Below, in pieces: positions 21,420 to 33,981 of a stretch of 64,000 nucleotides of DNA. Below the pieces are notes generated by a model. It saw only the letters and a list, made by a program, of their open reading frames with translations. It had not been told where the DNA came from and did no database searches. Each line of letters begins with the position of its first letter. Position 1 is the stretch's first letter. The stretch is taken from positions 992,001-1,056,000 of the forward strand of contig NC_063019.1 of the NCBI RefSeq assembly GCF_020509005.1, in the 5' to 3' direction. Source of the DNA: Fulvia fulva. Its lineage: Eukaryota > Ascomycota > Dothideomycetes > Mycosphaerellales > Mycosphaerellaceae. The position numbers and the translations under genes are program-made.

Positions 21420-23620
21420 AGATTATTAATAACCGCGATAAGAAATCGCGGCGTACGATAGAAGAGTACGACGCGGTATAAGAGACTACCTTAGGCTAAG
21501 TAGTACCTAACATAGTACGACCCTAAGGACAGCGAGGCTCGCTACTAGCTATACGCCTAGTCGTACGGCGCGAGTCTATATTTAATATATAGACTTAAGG
21601 ACAAACTTAAGAATAGTAGTAGGCTACCGACGACGCTATCTAGTAGAGACTCGAAAACTTATAGCGCCTAGTTACCTACCTACCTACTAAGTTCAACTTA
21701 TACGACCTCCTTACTAACGACGAGATTTAAGAAGTTAACGGTATAGCTATAACGGTAGTCGACTACGATAACGACGGCGCGACCGAGGAAGGCGAAGGAG
21801 AAGAAAGATAATAAGTCGCGAAAACCCTCCGTATCCTAGTTAATAACTTCCTCTAACTCGACGCTAACTAGCTCGTTAAGCTAATATAAGATCCCGAGAT
21901 AGTAGCGGCTATTTACTTTATCCTACGCCGCTTAGAGTAAGAGTATAGGAATGTAATATAGATAGCTACTATCCTTTACGAACAACTAGGCAAGGTAGGG
22001 TAGGAACTCGGGAAATAGAAGAGCTACGAACAGTAGATACGTAACGAGTATAACGTATTAGTTAAGGACCGCGACATATAGAAGACTAAGAAGGAGGAAG
22101 CTACTAAGTACCGTAATATATATTAGAAGGACTTAGGTATAGTATAAGTAGAAATAAATCAGGCTAAGTAGTAGCTTATTACGGTCTAGTAGGAACTCGA
22201 CAACCTAAAGGCTTAACCTAAACCCTCCTCTAGCACCGTACTTGTAGTACAAAACAAGTCTCTAAAGAAGTAAGCTAAGGAAGCCCTATAATAGCTTAAC
22301 GATAACGACTCTAAGATTAGGGCGCTTAAATTAGACCTCGACATATATAAGACAGAGGCTCAAACCTACTAAAACGACATCTAGGAGCTAAATTAATCCT
22401 AGTAGAACTAGGTCGACGAGCTTAAGAAGCAACTCGAGGATCGTAGTAGGTCTAGGGTACGCTCGTCGCTATCTCGCGTAATGTTATAACGCCGCGTACT
22501 ACAGAACGGTCGTGACTCTTTAAGAGGTAAGGATAATAAGGCGGAAGGCAGACGAGTAACTAAGAAGGGTAAGAAACACTCTCGCAAGATAGATAATAAC
22601 GACTCGGACCCGTTATCCGAAGGTTTAGAGTTAAAGGAAGACTCGGAGTCGGATAGCGATGCCCGTGCTTATCGCCGCTCTTCTAAGAAGAAGAAGTAGG
22701 TATACGACTTTAAGTCTCTAGTCAAGTACGATGCCGAACTTAGCCAGCCCTTTAAGACTTAGCGCGGTATTAATAAGCCCGAGAAGTTTATCGGTACTGT
22801 CGATAGTAAGCTATTAGGACCCTCCCTTAAGAAGTTCCTCTTAGAGTTAGAGACTATCGTCGACTATACGGTCTTCCGTAATAAGAAGGTAGTATTAAAG
22901 TTCGTCTATAACCTCCTTACTTCTCCTAGCAACGCGTAGGAGTTAGTCGGACCTAAGATTCCTACTATCTCTAGCGTCCTTACGAATAATAAGAAGTTAT
23001 ATAAGGGTATTAACGACCTAATTCAAGAGCTCGCTAATCGCTATAGTGACCGTAACCCTATCGGCCGAGCCCGCGAGCGTATATACTCTCTAAAGATAGA
23101 CGGTAAGGACACCTTCTAGTCCTTCTACCCGAAGTAGCGCTAGAACATAAATATCCTAGGCCTAAAGGGTAAAGACGCGATAGACTACCTATAACGTAAG
23201 CTAATAGTCCGCTACCTTAATAAGTATCTAACGTATCGGCTAACCTCTCTTAGCGACATAATCGATAACCTTTATTAAGCCGATAAAGACTTCAAGATCT
23301 TAGACAGCCTCTACCCCCGTAATAAGAAGCCTAAGAATAATAAGAAGGACGGTAAGGACAAGGACGATAAGCTAGTAGGCGTAGCTCCCGGTAAGCTACC
23401 TCGTAAGGCCTAGTCGACCCGTCCTAAGCCCTTTAAGAGTAGTCTCGGTAAGACCTTAGACGAAGCCGAGAATACTTACTATATACGCGAGAGCCTCTAT
23501 AAGAAGTGCCGTAAGCCCGGTCACCGCCTATAGTAGCGTACTTACGAGCTGTTCGAGTACGAGATACTAGTACGTCTAGGTACTAACGCTAGCGGCACTA
23601 CCGTTATACTACCGGCGGAA
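21420..23620 (+). pseudogene. gypsy G1 Gag remnant
   Basis: Acidic and Lys-rich, coiled-coil-like N-terminal part (21600-22480), a charged linker (22480-22700), a capsid-like region (22700-23280), then a basic stretch. One zinc knuckle at 23494-23529 keeps K-C-R-K-P-G-H. TAG and TAA are frequent. Assigned by position and knuckle. Confidence 0.75.
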
Positions 23621-23779
23621 AATGCCTAGTCTACTACTTAAGCGTAATAACTAGTAGACATAAAAAGGAGAATATAAGACATAACAAAGAGGCACTACTA
23701 GCAAAGCCACCCGAAGGGCTTAAGCTGTTATTATATGTTCTTAGAATAGTAGAAATAGAACACAACCCTATTATCGGCT

Positions 23780-24220
23780 TACACCTCGTAATGCTAGGGT
23801 TAGCTAATAGGCAAAATGCATTTAATTTCCTTAATAACGGTGCCAATTCTAAGTATATCGACTTCTCCTATACGTAAAAACACAATCTGCCCTTAATTAA
23901 GCTTAACAACCTACTAGCCCTTAGGTTAGTAAACGGCTCGACAGCCGCGGAAATGATAGAATACCGTATAAGTCTAGAACTTATACTCGGCAATAGTCAT
24001 AAGGAGACTAGAACCTTCTAGGTTATATATCTAGAGTATAACATCGTACTAGGCAGGCCCTAGTATAATAAACACTAGCTAGGTATCTACTTTACGTTAG
24101 GTACTATAACCCTCGACTCGGAGTACTATAAGGAGTATTGCCTATACGATAGCGAGCTAGTCTAGGTATAGAGTATTAACGATAAGTAGGAACCGGTAAT
24201 TACTAAGTAGACCTTCGAAC
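23780..24220 (+). pseudogene. gypsy G1 protease remnant
   Basis: Between Gag and RT. It reads A-N-S-K-Y-I-D-F-S-Y (a degenerate active-site loop), then V-L-G-R-P near 24045, the usual retropepsin end block before W-Y/L in chromoviruses. Broken by TAG codons. Confidence 0.62.
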
Positions 24221-24679
24221 CTACCCTAAAGACCCGACTAGCGTATCAAGCCACTATCGAAGAAGACAACGATAGAGATTTTGTCTAGACTATAACCTCT
24301 AATATAATTATAAAGGAACGCCCGCGAACCGCTAAACTATTATTCGAAAAGAAACTAGCTACGCCGATACTACTAGATATCGACATCTAGGAAGTCAGCG
24401 CGGAGGCAATTAAGAAGATAGCAAGGCGGAAAGGAGTAGAGGCATATATAATGTTCATCTTGAATAGGAACGAGCTATAGTAACCTAGCGATATACGTGC
24501 TATAGACCCACTTACTACCTACGCTATAAGCGCCCGTAATATGCGTAATATAGCGACATACTCGCCTAATACCGGCTATAGGATGCTTTCTAATAACAAG
24601 ACTATCGAGCGACTTGATATACGTATAGCGGCGTTCGTACTAGTAGCGTAACGCGTTAGTCCGACTCTCTCTGCCTATA

Positions 24680-25560
24680 AGATGTATATACAAGCCGATG
24701 TGGACAAATTTATACGTAAGAAGGAGGAGACTATCGATCTAAAGGACCACCTTCTCCCTATATATTACGAATTCGCATATTGCTTCTCTAAACAAGATAC
24801 GAAGGAGCTTCTACTACATAGGCCTAGTATTAACCACGAGATCAAGCTAAAGCTAGGAACTACACCGCCTTTTAGTAGACCCTACCGGATGTCAAACTAG
24901 GAGGACGAAGTCATCGCGTACTAGGTCTAAGAATAGCTAGCCTAGAAGGGCATTCATAGATACAAAGGCAGAGTAGATACTTTATTACCCGTGCTTATTA
25001 TCAAGAAACTAGGAGGTAGATTAAGAGTCTATATTGACTATAGACAAGTTAATAAACGTACGATCAAGTCTAGGTATCCTATACCCTTAATACAAGACAT
25101 ACTCAATTGTATTGCTAGTAAGAAGTACTTTACTAAGCTAGATGTTATTACCGCTTTCAATCGTATTAGAATAGTAGAGGGCTCCGAATGGCTGACCGTA
25201 TTTATAACACGATATAGACAGTTTGAATGCCTAGTAATGCCATTCGGGTTATATAATGCCCCTAGTACTTTCTAGTCTTATATTAACGACATACTACGAG
25301 AGTTCCTTAACGACTTTGCGTCGGTATACCTAGATAATATACTTATCTTTAGCGACACTCTTAAGGAGTATATAGAGTATATTAAGAAGGTACTTCGTAA
25401 ATGTAGTAAAGCCGGCCTATAACTCGACATTACTAAATGTGAGTTTTATACCTAATCTACTAAATACCTAGGCTTTATTATCGGCAAGGACGGAGTCTTA
25501 ATAGACCTAGCTAAGGTATAAGCTATAAGGGAATAGGGAATACTAGTAAACGTAAAAGAT
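24680..25560 (+). pseudogene. gypsy G1 reverse transcriptase remnant
   Basis: Unbroken stretch 24991-25275 of 94 codons: I-I-K-K-L-G-G-R-L-R-V-Y-I-D-Y-R, F-T-K-L-D-V, R-I-R-I-V-E-G and V-M-P-F-G-L-Y-N-A-P-S-T-F, all standard Ty3 RT blocks. The catalytic box at 25327-25338 reads Y-L-D-N, so the second Asp has become Asn (GAT or GAC to AAT) and activity would be lost. A linker open frame at 24682-24900 is the RT N-terminal extension. TAG follows at 25274-25276. Confidence 0.92.
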
Positions 25561-26200
25561 GTCCTTACGTTCAATAGGTTCTCCGGGTTCTATCGGCGCT
25601 TTATTAAGGACTATAGTAAGATAGTATTACCTATAGTAAAGCTAACTAAGAAGGACTGCCCTTAGTAATAGACAGAGGAATGTTAGAAGGCATTCGACGG
25701 GCTAAAGCAAGCTTTTACCGATACTAAAGGCACTATATTAGCGATGTTTGTCCTAGGATATAGAATAGTACTTAAAACGGATACGAGTGACTTTATTACG
25801 GCTACGGTCCTATCGCAATATAATAAGGACAACATCCTAAGGCCAATCGTATACCTGTCTAAGAAGATAAGCCTGTAGGAGTGTAATTACGACATTTTTA
25901 ACAAGGAACTACTTGCTATTATCAAAGCATTTAAAGAGTAGAAGCCCGAACTTATAGCTAGCGATATCGACGAACTAGACTTTAAGAACTTTACTGATCT
26001 AAGCGGCTACCTAGTACTAGTATATAGCGACTATAAGAACCTCGAATACTTTATGACCTCTAAGTAACTAAATAGACGACAAGTAAGATAGGCCGAGTTC
26101 CTCTTACAATTCTTCTTTAAGATTATGTATCGTCTAGGTGTTTAAGGAGCTAAACTAGACAGCCTTACTAGACGTTTATAGGACGCGATTCTATATAACA
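25560..26200 (+). pseudogene. gypsy G1 RNase H remnant
   Basis: Downstream of RT: K-T-D-T-S-D near 25780 (first catalytic Asp block), N-Y-D-I near 25885, E-L-L-A-I-I-K-A-F near 25908-25935 and Y-S-D-Y-K-N-L-E-Y-F near 26020-26050. Several TAG codons. Confidence 0.8.
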
Positions 26201-26399
26201 AAGCAGATCCGCGGTACGTATAGTAGGATCGTATACTACTTAAACTAGAATACTTCTTATTTATTAGCGCTAGCTAAATCCTACGGCTAAGCGTATCCGA
26301 AGTCGAAGGAGTAGTGATAGACGAAGCGCTATTAGCCGACATTAGTAAGCTATACGAATAGGACGATATAATCGAAGCTACGACCTAGTTAGTAGTAGG

Positions 26400-27700
26400 C
26401 GAACCTATTAAACTGCTACGTAGGAACAAGATTGACGATAAGTACGCGATACTAGTCGATAGAATGATCTATATTAAGAACAGACATAGCGGTTATAGTC
26501 TCTTTATCCTACCTACTAAAGATAAGGGAAACACTATACGTACACGTATCGTTAAGGCCTTCTACGATATACCTACTATAGGACACCCCGGTAAGACAAC
26601 TACGAGCCGGTTAGTATTACGTTACTATATATAGCTACGAATAATACGGTTTATTAGATCTTTCGTACGAGTATACCGTATATACCGTAAGAGCCGTAGT
26701 ATTAACGAACCTTAATATAGACTACTTACTCTACTACTAGTCCTATTTGACACGTAGGACGACGTTGCCTTAGACTTCGTTATCGAACTACTAAGGGCCA
26801 AGTGTATAGTAGATAGTCAGTACTATAAGAACGTACTTATAGTTATAGACCGTTTAGGTCAGGAGCGGCATTGTATTCTAGTATTAGAAATAATAGTAGA
26901 GTATATTGTATATATCTACGTGAAGTACATCTTCTCCCGACATAGTCTACTAAAGACAATTACGTCGGATTATAGTCCTTAATAGATATTAGCCTTCTAG
27001 GGACGCCTCTACGAGTTGCTACAAATTAAGCGTAAGATCTTAACCGGCTATTACCCTAAGACTAATAGTCAAAGCGAGAATACTAACAAGATAATAGAAC
27101 AGTACCTACGTATATTTACTAGTTACGCTTAGGATAACTAGCTAGATTGGCTCCTACTTATAGAGTTCACTACAAACGACTACGTCTCCGAAACGACTAG
27201 CGTAAGTCCTTTTATAGCGAATATTAGTAAGAACCTACGTTATATAGATACTGAACCTAATCTCTCTATATAACTACTTCCGTATAAATAGCGATTAGAC
27301 GTAGAGTCTACAAATACATTCGTATAACGTATAATAGATCTTAGGTATAAGCTACGAGACTCTATAGTAATAGTATAAGTATCGTAAGCTAAATATACTA
27401 ATGAGTATAGAACGATTATACTACGGTACGAAGTCGTAGACCTAGTACACCTTAGTATACGTAACTAGCGTACTAAGCGCCTATTAAAGAAGCTTAATTA
27501 CCGCTATACTAGACTATACGTAGTTACTAAGGTGCTACTATACGACACGTACCGTCTAGACCTCCCTTAATCCCTAAGTAACCTCTATAACGGCTTTTAC
27601 GCTAACTTGCTAATACCTATATACGTACTAATACTAGGACAAGTATAGCTACCTCCGGCCCTAATCGAAGTAGAAGATAATAACGGAGACATAAACACGT
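26400..27700 (+). pseudogene. gypsy G1 integrase remnant
   Basis: N-terminal zinc region with G-H-P-G-K-T near 26580. Core blocks: V-I-D-R-L near 26840, T-S-D-Y near 26962 (from the usual S-D-R/Q region), G-Y-Y-P-K-T-N near 27045-27065, and N-K-I-I-E-Q-Y-L-R near 27085-27110. The C-terminal region continues to 27700. TAG replaces several Trp and Gln. Confidence 0.88.
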
Positions 27701-27749
27701 ATTAGCTTCTAGATATAGTGCTTAACGTAAAGAGCACATTGCCGCTAGG

Positions 27750-27920
27750 CCTAGCGCTACGCGGTAGGAGGAAGGAACGAAGGTATAAATACCTTATATA
27801 ATAGGTAGGTTATAGCGAGCCTACCTAGGAGCCCGCTAAGGAGTTAAGGGATACTACTACCGCCTCTATCGCGGACTTCTACTATAACTACCCTACGAAG
27901 GACAGGCTAGCCAACTTCAC
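27750..27920 (+). pseudogene. gypsy G1 chromodomain remnant
   Basis: Reads R-Y-K-Y-L then V-G-Y, P-T, E-P-A-K-E-L, the chromodomain signature (Y-L-V-x-W-x-G-Y ... T-W-E-P), with the Trp positions as TAG. Chromodomains bind methylated histone H3 and are thought to steer chromovirus insertion to heterochromatin. This places G1 among the chromoviruses. Confidence 0.85.
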
Positions 27921-28266
27921 GCCGCTACTAGGGTAGATTCCTAATAAGGATACACCCGAAGACGTTATGATCGGCGAAGTAATAAACGCTTTAGCCCTAA
28001 ACGCTTCGTTAATAGTTACGTCTAACCCGGTAACTATAGGTAGGCTACGTAAGTTATTTACGTAGGTACCTATAGCTCTTCCGGTAGTTACGTATTACGA
28101 ACCTGATACTAGTACTTATAATAGCCCGTAGGCGGCCGCTTTAAGAAAGATAACCGTTAGTAGGTAAGTACGGGATATACGTTAATACGGTATAGAGGAT
28201 AATATAGAGGATAACGCCGCGTTTATAGCGGCTATACTACGAGCTTAAGGGACTAAGCGCGATTTT

Positions 28267-28279
28267 GAAGGGGGGGTAG
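28267..28279 (+). promoter_or_regulatory. G1 polypurine tract
   Basis: GAAGGGGGGGTAG directly before the 3' LTR. G2 (33773-33786) and G4 (35344-35365, minus) have the same G-run plus TAG arrangement. Confidence 0.8.
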
Positions 28280-28440
28280 TGTCACGGCCCTAGGCCTAGC
28301 GAATATCTAGCTAGTACGTGGGTCACGTGACCGCGCGTACTAGCGTAGCACCTCGGCTTATATATAGCCTCGGCGTACCTCGCGCTCCTCTTTCCTACGT
28401 ACCTAGCTACTTTATATCAACACGATTATAAACCGTTATA
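28280..28440 (+). repeat. G1 3' LTR
   Basis: 161 bp, TGTCACGG to CCGTTATA; pairs with 21205-21365. Confidence 0.93.
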
Positions 28441-28445
28441 CTATA
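28441..28445. repeat. G1 right target-site duplication
   Basis: CTATA, copy of 21200-21204. Confidence 0.88.
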
Positions 28446-28459
28446 TTAGGCAACTCCTA

Positions 28460-29746
28460 GGTAATAGTAGCCTAGGCTACGGTACTACTAGCGCCTACGG
28501 CTCTATAGGCGAAGCTCCCCTAAGACAACTAGTAGTAACTTATAGAGGACGTAAAAAGTATAGAGACTAACGATTAGCTCCTATACTAGTCTCTATAGGT
28601 AATAATCACTTAGCTACGTACGGCGCTAGTACTATCGTATTACCGAGGGTAATAAGAAATAAGGACGACGTCTTAGGCGATTAATAAGGCCACCCGGAAT
28701 TAACACCCCTATAGCTAGGTATCGGTTGCGGCTTTAATACTAGTCCCCCGCCTAACGTACGATATAGTTATAATCCGTATTATAGCAAAGGAAGACTAGG
28801 CCGAAGTAGCGAAGCTATCGAACAAGGAGCTCGCCTAGCGAATTAATTAACTAGGGGTAGCGTAGTTATAGTAAACTAATAGTCTAACGGCACTCTATAG
28901 ATCTATACTAGCTCTACTACTACTAGGAGGCACCTAGAGGCATAGCTATAGTAGGCATCTAAGGTTACGGTATTAGCGAAGGTCTTAACGAAGTAATTCA
29001 CGATCCTAGTCTACGATATACCTAAAGAGTTCGACCTAACTAACTAAGGTCACTTACGTACTCTCTAAGAGGACAACCCGGTTACTCTTAAATCTCTAAT
29101 CTAGAAGGCGACTTAGCTCTATAGGAAATGGCTAGAAGGTAAGAAGGCCTCGGCGCTAATAGTATAGCTATAAGACGTAAAAGCGGCGGATCTAGTAATA
29201 GAACAAGGCCTAGTCTAGTAATATAGCCTTAAGATAGTAGAAAAGCACTCCTTATCCTTTCGTGTCCTCTAATACTTCAAATACTAATAGTATAGACACT
29301 AAACCTATACGTATATAAACAAGTAGGCCTACTCGAACTATATAGGAGACTATATATCTAGGAACTATATATCGGCTACGAGGCGGTACGCGAACTGTCC
29401 GGGGTACTACCTATCGTATAGCGCGGAATGCCCGTAGCGGAAACTAGCGAAAAACAAGGCAATTATAAACAGAACCGTCGCCCTAAGATTCTACGGCGAC
29501 CGTAAGGCTAGTCTATACCGGAACTAGCTAGCGGCGGTCGGGTATAAGCGCCCTAGGGCCGAGAATAATATTAAAGATATATAACCTAGGGCGTACGGGA
29601 GGCTACGTACTCTACTAGTTACGGCGAGGGAATCTAACTAGGCCCGGCTCCTCTTTAGTATATAACCGATACGCGTAGACTAGGACGCGCTAGGTAATAG
29701 GACATAGGACATTATAGAGGAAATGATTGTCGATAACGATAACTAG
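28460..29746 (+). pseudogene. LINE L2 ORF1 remnant (gag-like)
   Basis: Collinear with L1 ORF1 and ends at TAG 29744-29746. The three zinc knuckles (about 29270-29430) are far more degraded than in L1: most Cys and His codons are now Tyr or TAG contexts, although N-C-P-G and E-C-P are still readable in the third. Confidence 0.78.
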
Positions 29747-32700
29747 CCTCGATACGCTTAGTATTATCTAGTATAACGTCAACTATAGTAAGGATATAGT
29801 ATAGAACCATTTCCTATACGAGGCGGACCCGTACGTCTACTACGTCCTAATAATCTAGGAGCTATAAATTAACCCGTACTATAAGAGACTAACGACCTAC
29901 AAGTTACTAGGCTATACGATATACCTACGAAGCGACGGTAGACCCCGTACGTGCTTCTATATTAGTAAGGACATACTAGAATCCGAATAGGAGGTAGTGT
30001 ACTACGTAGACGAAGAAGGCGGGGGAGATATTACCTCCCTCTACGTAGGTAGCACTTAGATACACAACATATATATATATAACCGCTAGCCTCGAGGTCT
30101 AGCCGCGACCTTAGGGTCTATAGACACCTAGATAGTACGCTTAAGAGACAAGGCTACTATATCGTAGTAGGAGACTTTAATATATACTACCCTTCCTAGG
30201 AAAGCCTTATATAGCCGTACCCTATAGCCGACGAAGTACTCGACTTGATAGCGAGTAACATAAATGCCCTTAATACCCCGAAGGACCTAGGTACCTAGAA
30301 GAGAGGGGGACTCTAAGGCACGATCGACCTCTCCTAGATCTTAGATAGCTACTACTATATAGTAACCTATTATAGGATCGAATATAAACTCGAGGCGTCG
30401 TTATACTATATACTAGTCAGGACCTCTATTACGATATAGATATAATATATACTAGCGAGAACCCCTAAGCTAAACTAGGGAAAGGCCTACTAGGCTAATA
30501 TCTAGGTATACCTCGACGACTTCGAGAGGCTAGTCTAGATCGCGTAGTAGTAATATAATAGTAAAGACGAGATAGACGAGGTAGCCTAAGGGTTAATAGA
30601 CGAAATAAGAAAAGCGACCTTACTCTACGTTCCGCTTACCTAACTAACGATATAGTCTAAACTATACTAGACGCCGAAGTGTACTACAATAGTAAGAGAA
30701 GTAAGGAGAGCCCGCCGGGTATAGATGAGTAGCTATAGCGAGGAGGCCTAGAACGTATATAGGGAGGTATACTAATAGAAGAAAGCTACGATACGGAGGG
30801 AGAAAGTAGCCGGCTAGAGAGCTATAGTAGAAGAAATCGCCGACAAGCTAGCGAGGATATAGAAGCTAGCGAAACGGGCCCGACAGGACTATATATAGGG
30901 CCCCTCCTTCTCTATCCTAGCGCTATAATCGCCTAGTAGCCCGGTTAGCGACCCCGAGGCGAAGGCGCGTCTACTAGCTAGCAAGTTCTTCCCGCCCCTA
31001 GTCGAGGCTAATCCAAGCGATATAAACAGCTCTACTCCCCTAGCCCCTAGTATAGCGGTCTAATAGAATATGTCCGAGGGAGATGTTACCGCTATACTTA
31101 GGAAGTTACCGGCGAAGAAAGCCCCGGGGCCGGATAGGATCCTAAACGAACTACTAAAGAAGTGTAGAGATTAACTAGCCCTAGTAGTCGTAGCGATCTT
31201 TAACGCCTACCTATAAACCGGATACTACCTAACGGTATTTAAATAATCGACGATAGTAGTCCTACGTAAGCCGTAAAAGGAAGACTATACGTAGATGAAG
31301 TCGTACCGCCTAATTACGCTCCTTAATACTCTTAGGAAGGCGCTTAAGAAGCTAGTTATAACGAGACTCTCCGAGGCGGTAGAGGAGTACTCCCTACTCC
31401 CGGACACCTAGATAGGTACGCGCCTATAGCGGTCGACGCTATCCGCGATAGAACTTATTACCTCTTAGGTAAAGGCTATCTAGTATAGGAATAGGGACAA
31501 GGTAGTATCCTTACTTAGCCTAGACATATCGGGAGCCTTCGACTACGTGTTATACCCGCGGCTACTCTATATACTAAGGTCGAAAGGACTCCCTAAGTAG
31601 CTTATGAACTTCGTACGGTCCTACCTCTAAAACCGTAGTACGTCGATCCTAGTCGGTTAGTATAAAAGCCTATTTTAAGTAGTCTATACTAGAATCCCGT
31701 AAGGCTTAACGCTAGTACCTATCCTATTCCTCTTCTTTATAGCGACGCTACTCCTAGCCCTAGAATCCTAGAACACCGCTACGAGCGGCTTCGTAGACGA
31801 CACGAATATCCTAGCGTAGTCTTCCTCGACTAAGGAGAACTATAGGCTACTAGAAGAGAAGCATAAGATCTATAAGGACTAGGCTAGGAGGTATAGGGCT
31901 CGGTTTACCCTAGAAAAGTACAACCTAATACACTTTACGCGCCGGCTACGGTTCTATAATATATATACTTCTATCTAGATATAGAGGTATACGACTAACC
32001 CGGCAAGTTAGCTTAGAATCCTCGGACTATAGGTAGACCCGGCGCTACGGTAGAGGAAGTACGTATAGGTAGTATTATAGAAAGCTAAACAGAATATAGC
32101 ATTATACTAGAGGCTTACTACGTCTATATAGGGGGCGGACTTTCGGTAGTTACGACTTCTATATACGGATATTATACGGCCAGTCCTTACCTATAGTAGC
32201 TAAGTATAGTCCTTAGGCGAGAGGGCCTACCTATTAAAGGGACTCGTCGCGCCGTTAGCGAAGATCTAAAACTAATACCTAAGGAAGGTCACCGGAGTAT
32301 ATAAGTCGATACTAATAAGGATACTTAAGTACGAGACCGCTATACCGCCGATCGACGTATATATCTAGGGACTACGGACCTCCTACTTAGGTAAGTCGGC
32401 ATAGTACCTAGTATAGAAGGTTATCGCTAGTATAGTCGTAAGGGCCCGCGAATTAGTACTAGCGTATAAGGGTATTCGACCCGGAAACGAGCCGAACTAC
32501 CGGGTAAGGGACGAATAGCTAGTAATATAATAGGAGGGTAAGAAATTGTTTATAGAGTAACTATAGAAGGAAAGGTAGAACAACTAGGTTATAGGGTATA
32601 GTAGACGCCCTTAGCTAGCGGGACAACCTAAGGAATAGTTAGCTACAAAATCCGCGGTCAAGTACCCCCCGAAGCTTATCTACTACCGCCTTACGAGGGT

Positions 32701-33052
32701 ATAGAGTAGTATAGTAACCTAATTACAAAGCAAACATATCGGCCTCTAGGGGTACCTATTATAGAGGAAGGTTCTAGAATACACGAGTAATAGCTGCCCC
32801 TACGGCTATTACTCCTAGAATATACGGTACGTACTCCTCGTCTACCTGAGGTAGTCGCTAGGAAGGGGAGAGTAGATAGTAAAGGCGAGGAACCGGACGC
32901 TTAGGGCACTTCTTAATAACGTTAAGGACCTACTACGTATTACGAACTAGATACTAGAGAAGGGCTAGCTAGAACAGTACCGCCTAGTAGGAGTAGTATA
33001 GGAAGAGAGGATACGGCGTAGCGCGACGAGACCGGCTAGGAGCGGGGGCTAA
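29739..33052 (+). pseudogene. LINE L2 ORF2 remnant (endonuclease-RT)
   Basis: Collinear with L1 ORF2 but worse preserved. The start codon is ATA (ATG in L1), and the length from start to final TAA (33050-33052) is 3,314 nt, 2 nt more than L1. The extra 2 nt lie in a TA run near 30066-30082, a frameshift by dinucleotide expansion. Catalytic F-V-D-D is present at 31790-31801, with A-P-G-P-D-R-I near 31120. Many more TAG codons than L1. Confidence 0.86.
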
Positions 33053-33229
33053 CGGAGTAGTAATATAGACTACGTACGTTCAGAGGGAAAGCTAATCTAG
33101 ATAAGGAGAAGTCGGGAGCGGGAAGGGTTTTCACCTATTCGGGTTTCCCTTTATATATAATAATAGATATATACCTATATAGGCCGAGTAGGGTCCTAGA
33201 ATAGGGGAATAACAAATCTATCTATCTAC

Positions 33230-33240
33230 TTAAAGCTAAG
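33230..33240. repeat. L2 right target-site duplication
   Basis: TTAAAGCTAAG, copy of 21017-21027. Confidence 0.9.
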
Positions 33241-33560
33241 ATTTACTACTTATCGAGGCCTCCGAAGGCGATAGCGAGGAGCTAGATAAATAAGTAGTTA
33301 AGGCGATTATAGATAGTAGATAGACTAGTAGAGCTAAGAAGTATATAAAGTATACCGTCCGTTAGGAAGGTAGTACTATTATAGAAGTGCCTTATAGTAA
33401 ATTAAAAGGTAGTACCGAGGAAGCGATAGTAGATTATTATTTTAAGAACCCGTTAGCGGCCGGTCTACTACCTAGATAGCGTAAGCCTAAAGGTTAGATA
33501 TTAGACAATCTAGACATCGTTACCGATAGTTGACCCTACGACGCCCGCGTAATATAGATA
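33240..33560 (+). pseudogene. gypsy G2 chromodomain-like C-terminal tail
   Basis: Continuation of the G2 pol frame after L2. It reads Y-I-K-Y-T-V-R, then E-G-S-T, and further on E-E-A-I-V-D-Y-Y near 33420-33445, resembling a degenerate chromodomain with the terminal D-F/Y-Y seen in G1 and G4. Assignment rests on position and weak similarity. Confidence 0.6.
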
Positions 33561-33772
33561 TAACTTAAGGTAAGCTAAGGCTTAATATATAGTTAGCTTA
33601 TTTAAGGTATACTGAGGTATAATATAGACTCGACTTAAGGCTTACTACGGTAAGATATATAGTCTCTCTATAGTTAACCCGACGTAAGCTAGCGCGTCCT
33701 AATAGTACGGTTCTTCCTTACGGATATACTCTACGGCGATATATTTCCGCGTACGAGGGCGTACGGCGGTTT
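33560..33772 (+). other. G2 3' non-coding region
   Basis: No coding signal recognised between the pol tail and the purine tract; contains many TA-rich runs. Confidence 0.6.
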
Positions 33773-33786
33773 AAGAGGGGGGGTAG
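33773..33786 (+). promoter_or_regulatory. G2 polypurine tract
   Basis: AAGAGGGGGGGTAG immediately before the 3' LTR. Confidence 0.8.
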
Positions 33787-33981
33787 TGTTACGGTTCACC
33801 TCGTAAGGCTATACTTAGTGTCACGTGACCTAGTACGCTAGCGCGCCCGGACCCTAGACCCTAACCTCGACGTTTACTTTATCGCGGCTTTACGACTTTC
33901 TTATCTTCTCTTCTTCGTAGAACTTATTCGATTCTAAGGTATTAATACGTTTACGCCCTATCTTACGCCTTATCCGTATTA
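33787..33981 (+). repeat. G2 3' LTR
   Basis: 195 bp, TGTTACGG to CCGTATTA, pairs with 14996-15190. It is followed by GGGGA (33982-33986), the right target duplication. Confidence 0.92.

Larger units (their letters stand above)
21205..28440 (+). mobile_element. Ty3/gypsy chromovirus G1, full length
   Basis: 7,236 bp with 161-bp LTRs at both ends, a CTATA target duplication and the order Gag, protease, RT, RNase H, integrase, chromodomain. It interrupts L2 and is therefore the innermost and youngest element of the G3-G2-L2-G1 nest. RIP is heavy but the architecture is complete. Confidence 0.94.
21028..33229 (+). mobile_element. LINE L2, second full-length copy, split by G1
   Basis: Collinear with L1: 5' end at 21028-21204, then gypsy G1, then the rest from 28441 to the CTAT tail at 33229. 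Without G1 it is about 4.96 kb against 4.99 kb for L1. Target duplication 11 bp. Compared with L1, nearly all differences are C-to-T or G-to-A changes at CpA and TpG, so L2 was hit harder by RIP. Confidence 0.92.
14996..33981 (+). mobile_element. Ty3/gypsy chromovirus G2, full length with nested insertions
   Basis: 195-bp LTRs at both ends and a 5-bp duplication GGGGA. Gag, protease, RT, RNase H and integrase run from 15230 to 21010. The element is split by L2 (21028-33229) and resumes at 33230 with a chromodomain-like tail, purine tract and 3' LTR. Without L2 and its duplicated 11-bp target it is about 6.8 kb, normal for a chromovirus. It is among the most heavily RIP-mutated elements here, with CpA and TpG nearly absent. 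Confidence 0.92.

Noticed and set aside
23634..23846. 70-aa minus-strand hydrophobic frame in G1
   Set aside because: Antisense to the Gag-protease junction; the hydrophobicity arises from Leu-rich antisense of TAG/TAA-rich sequence.
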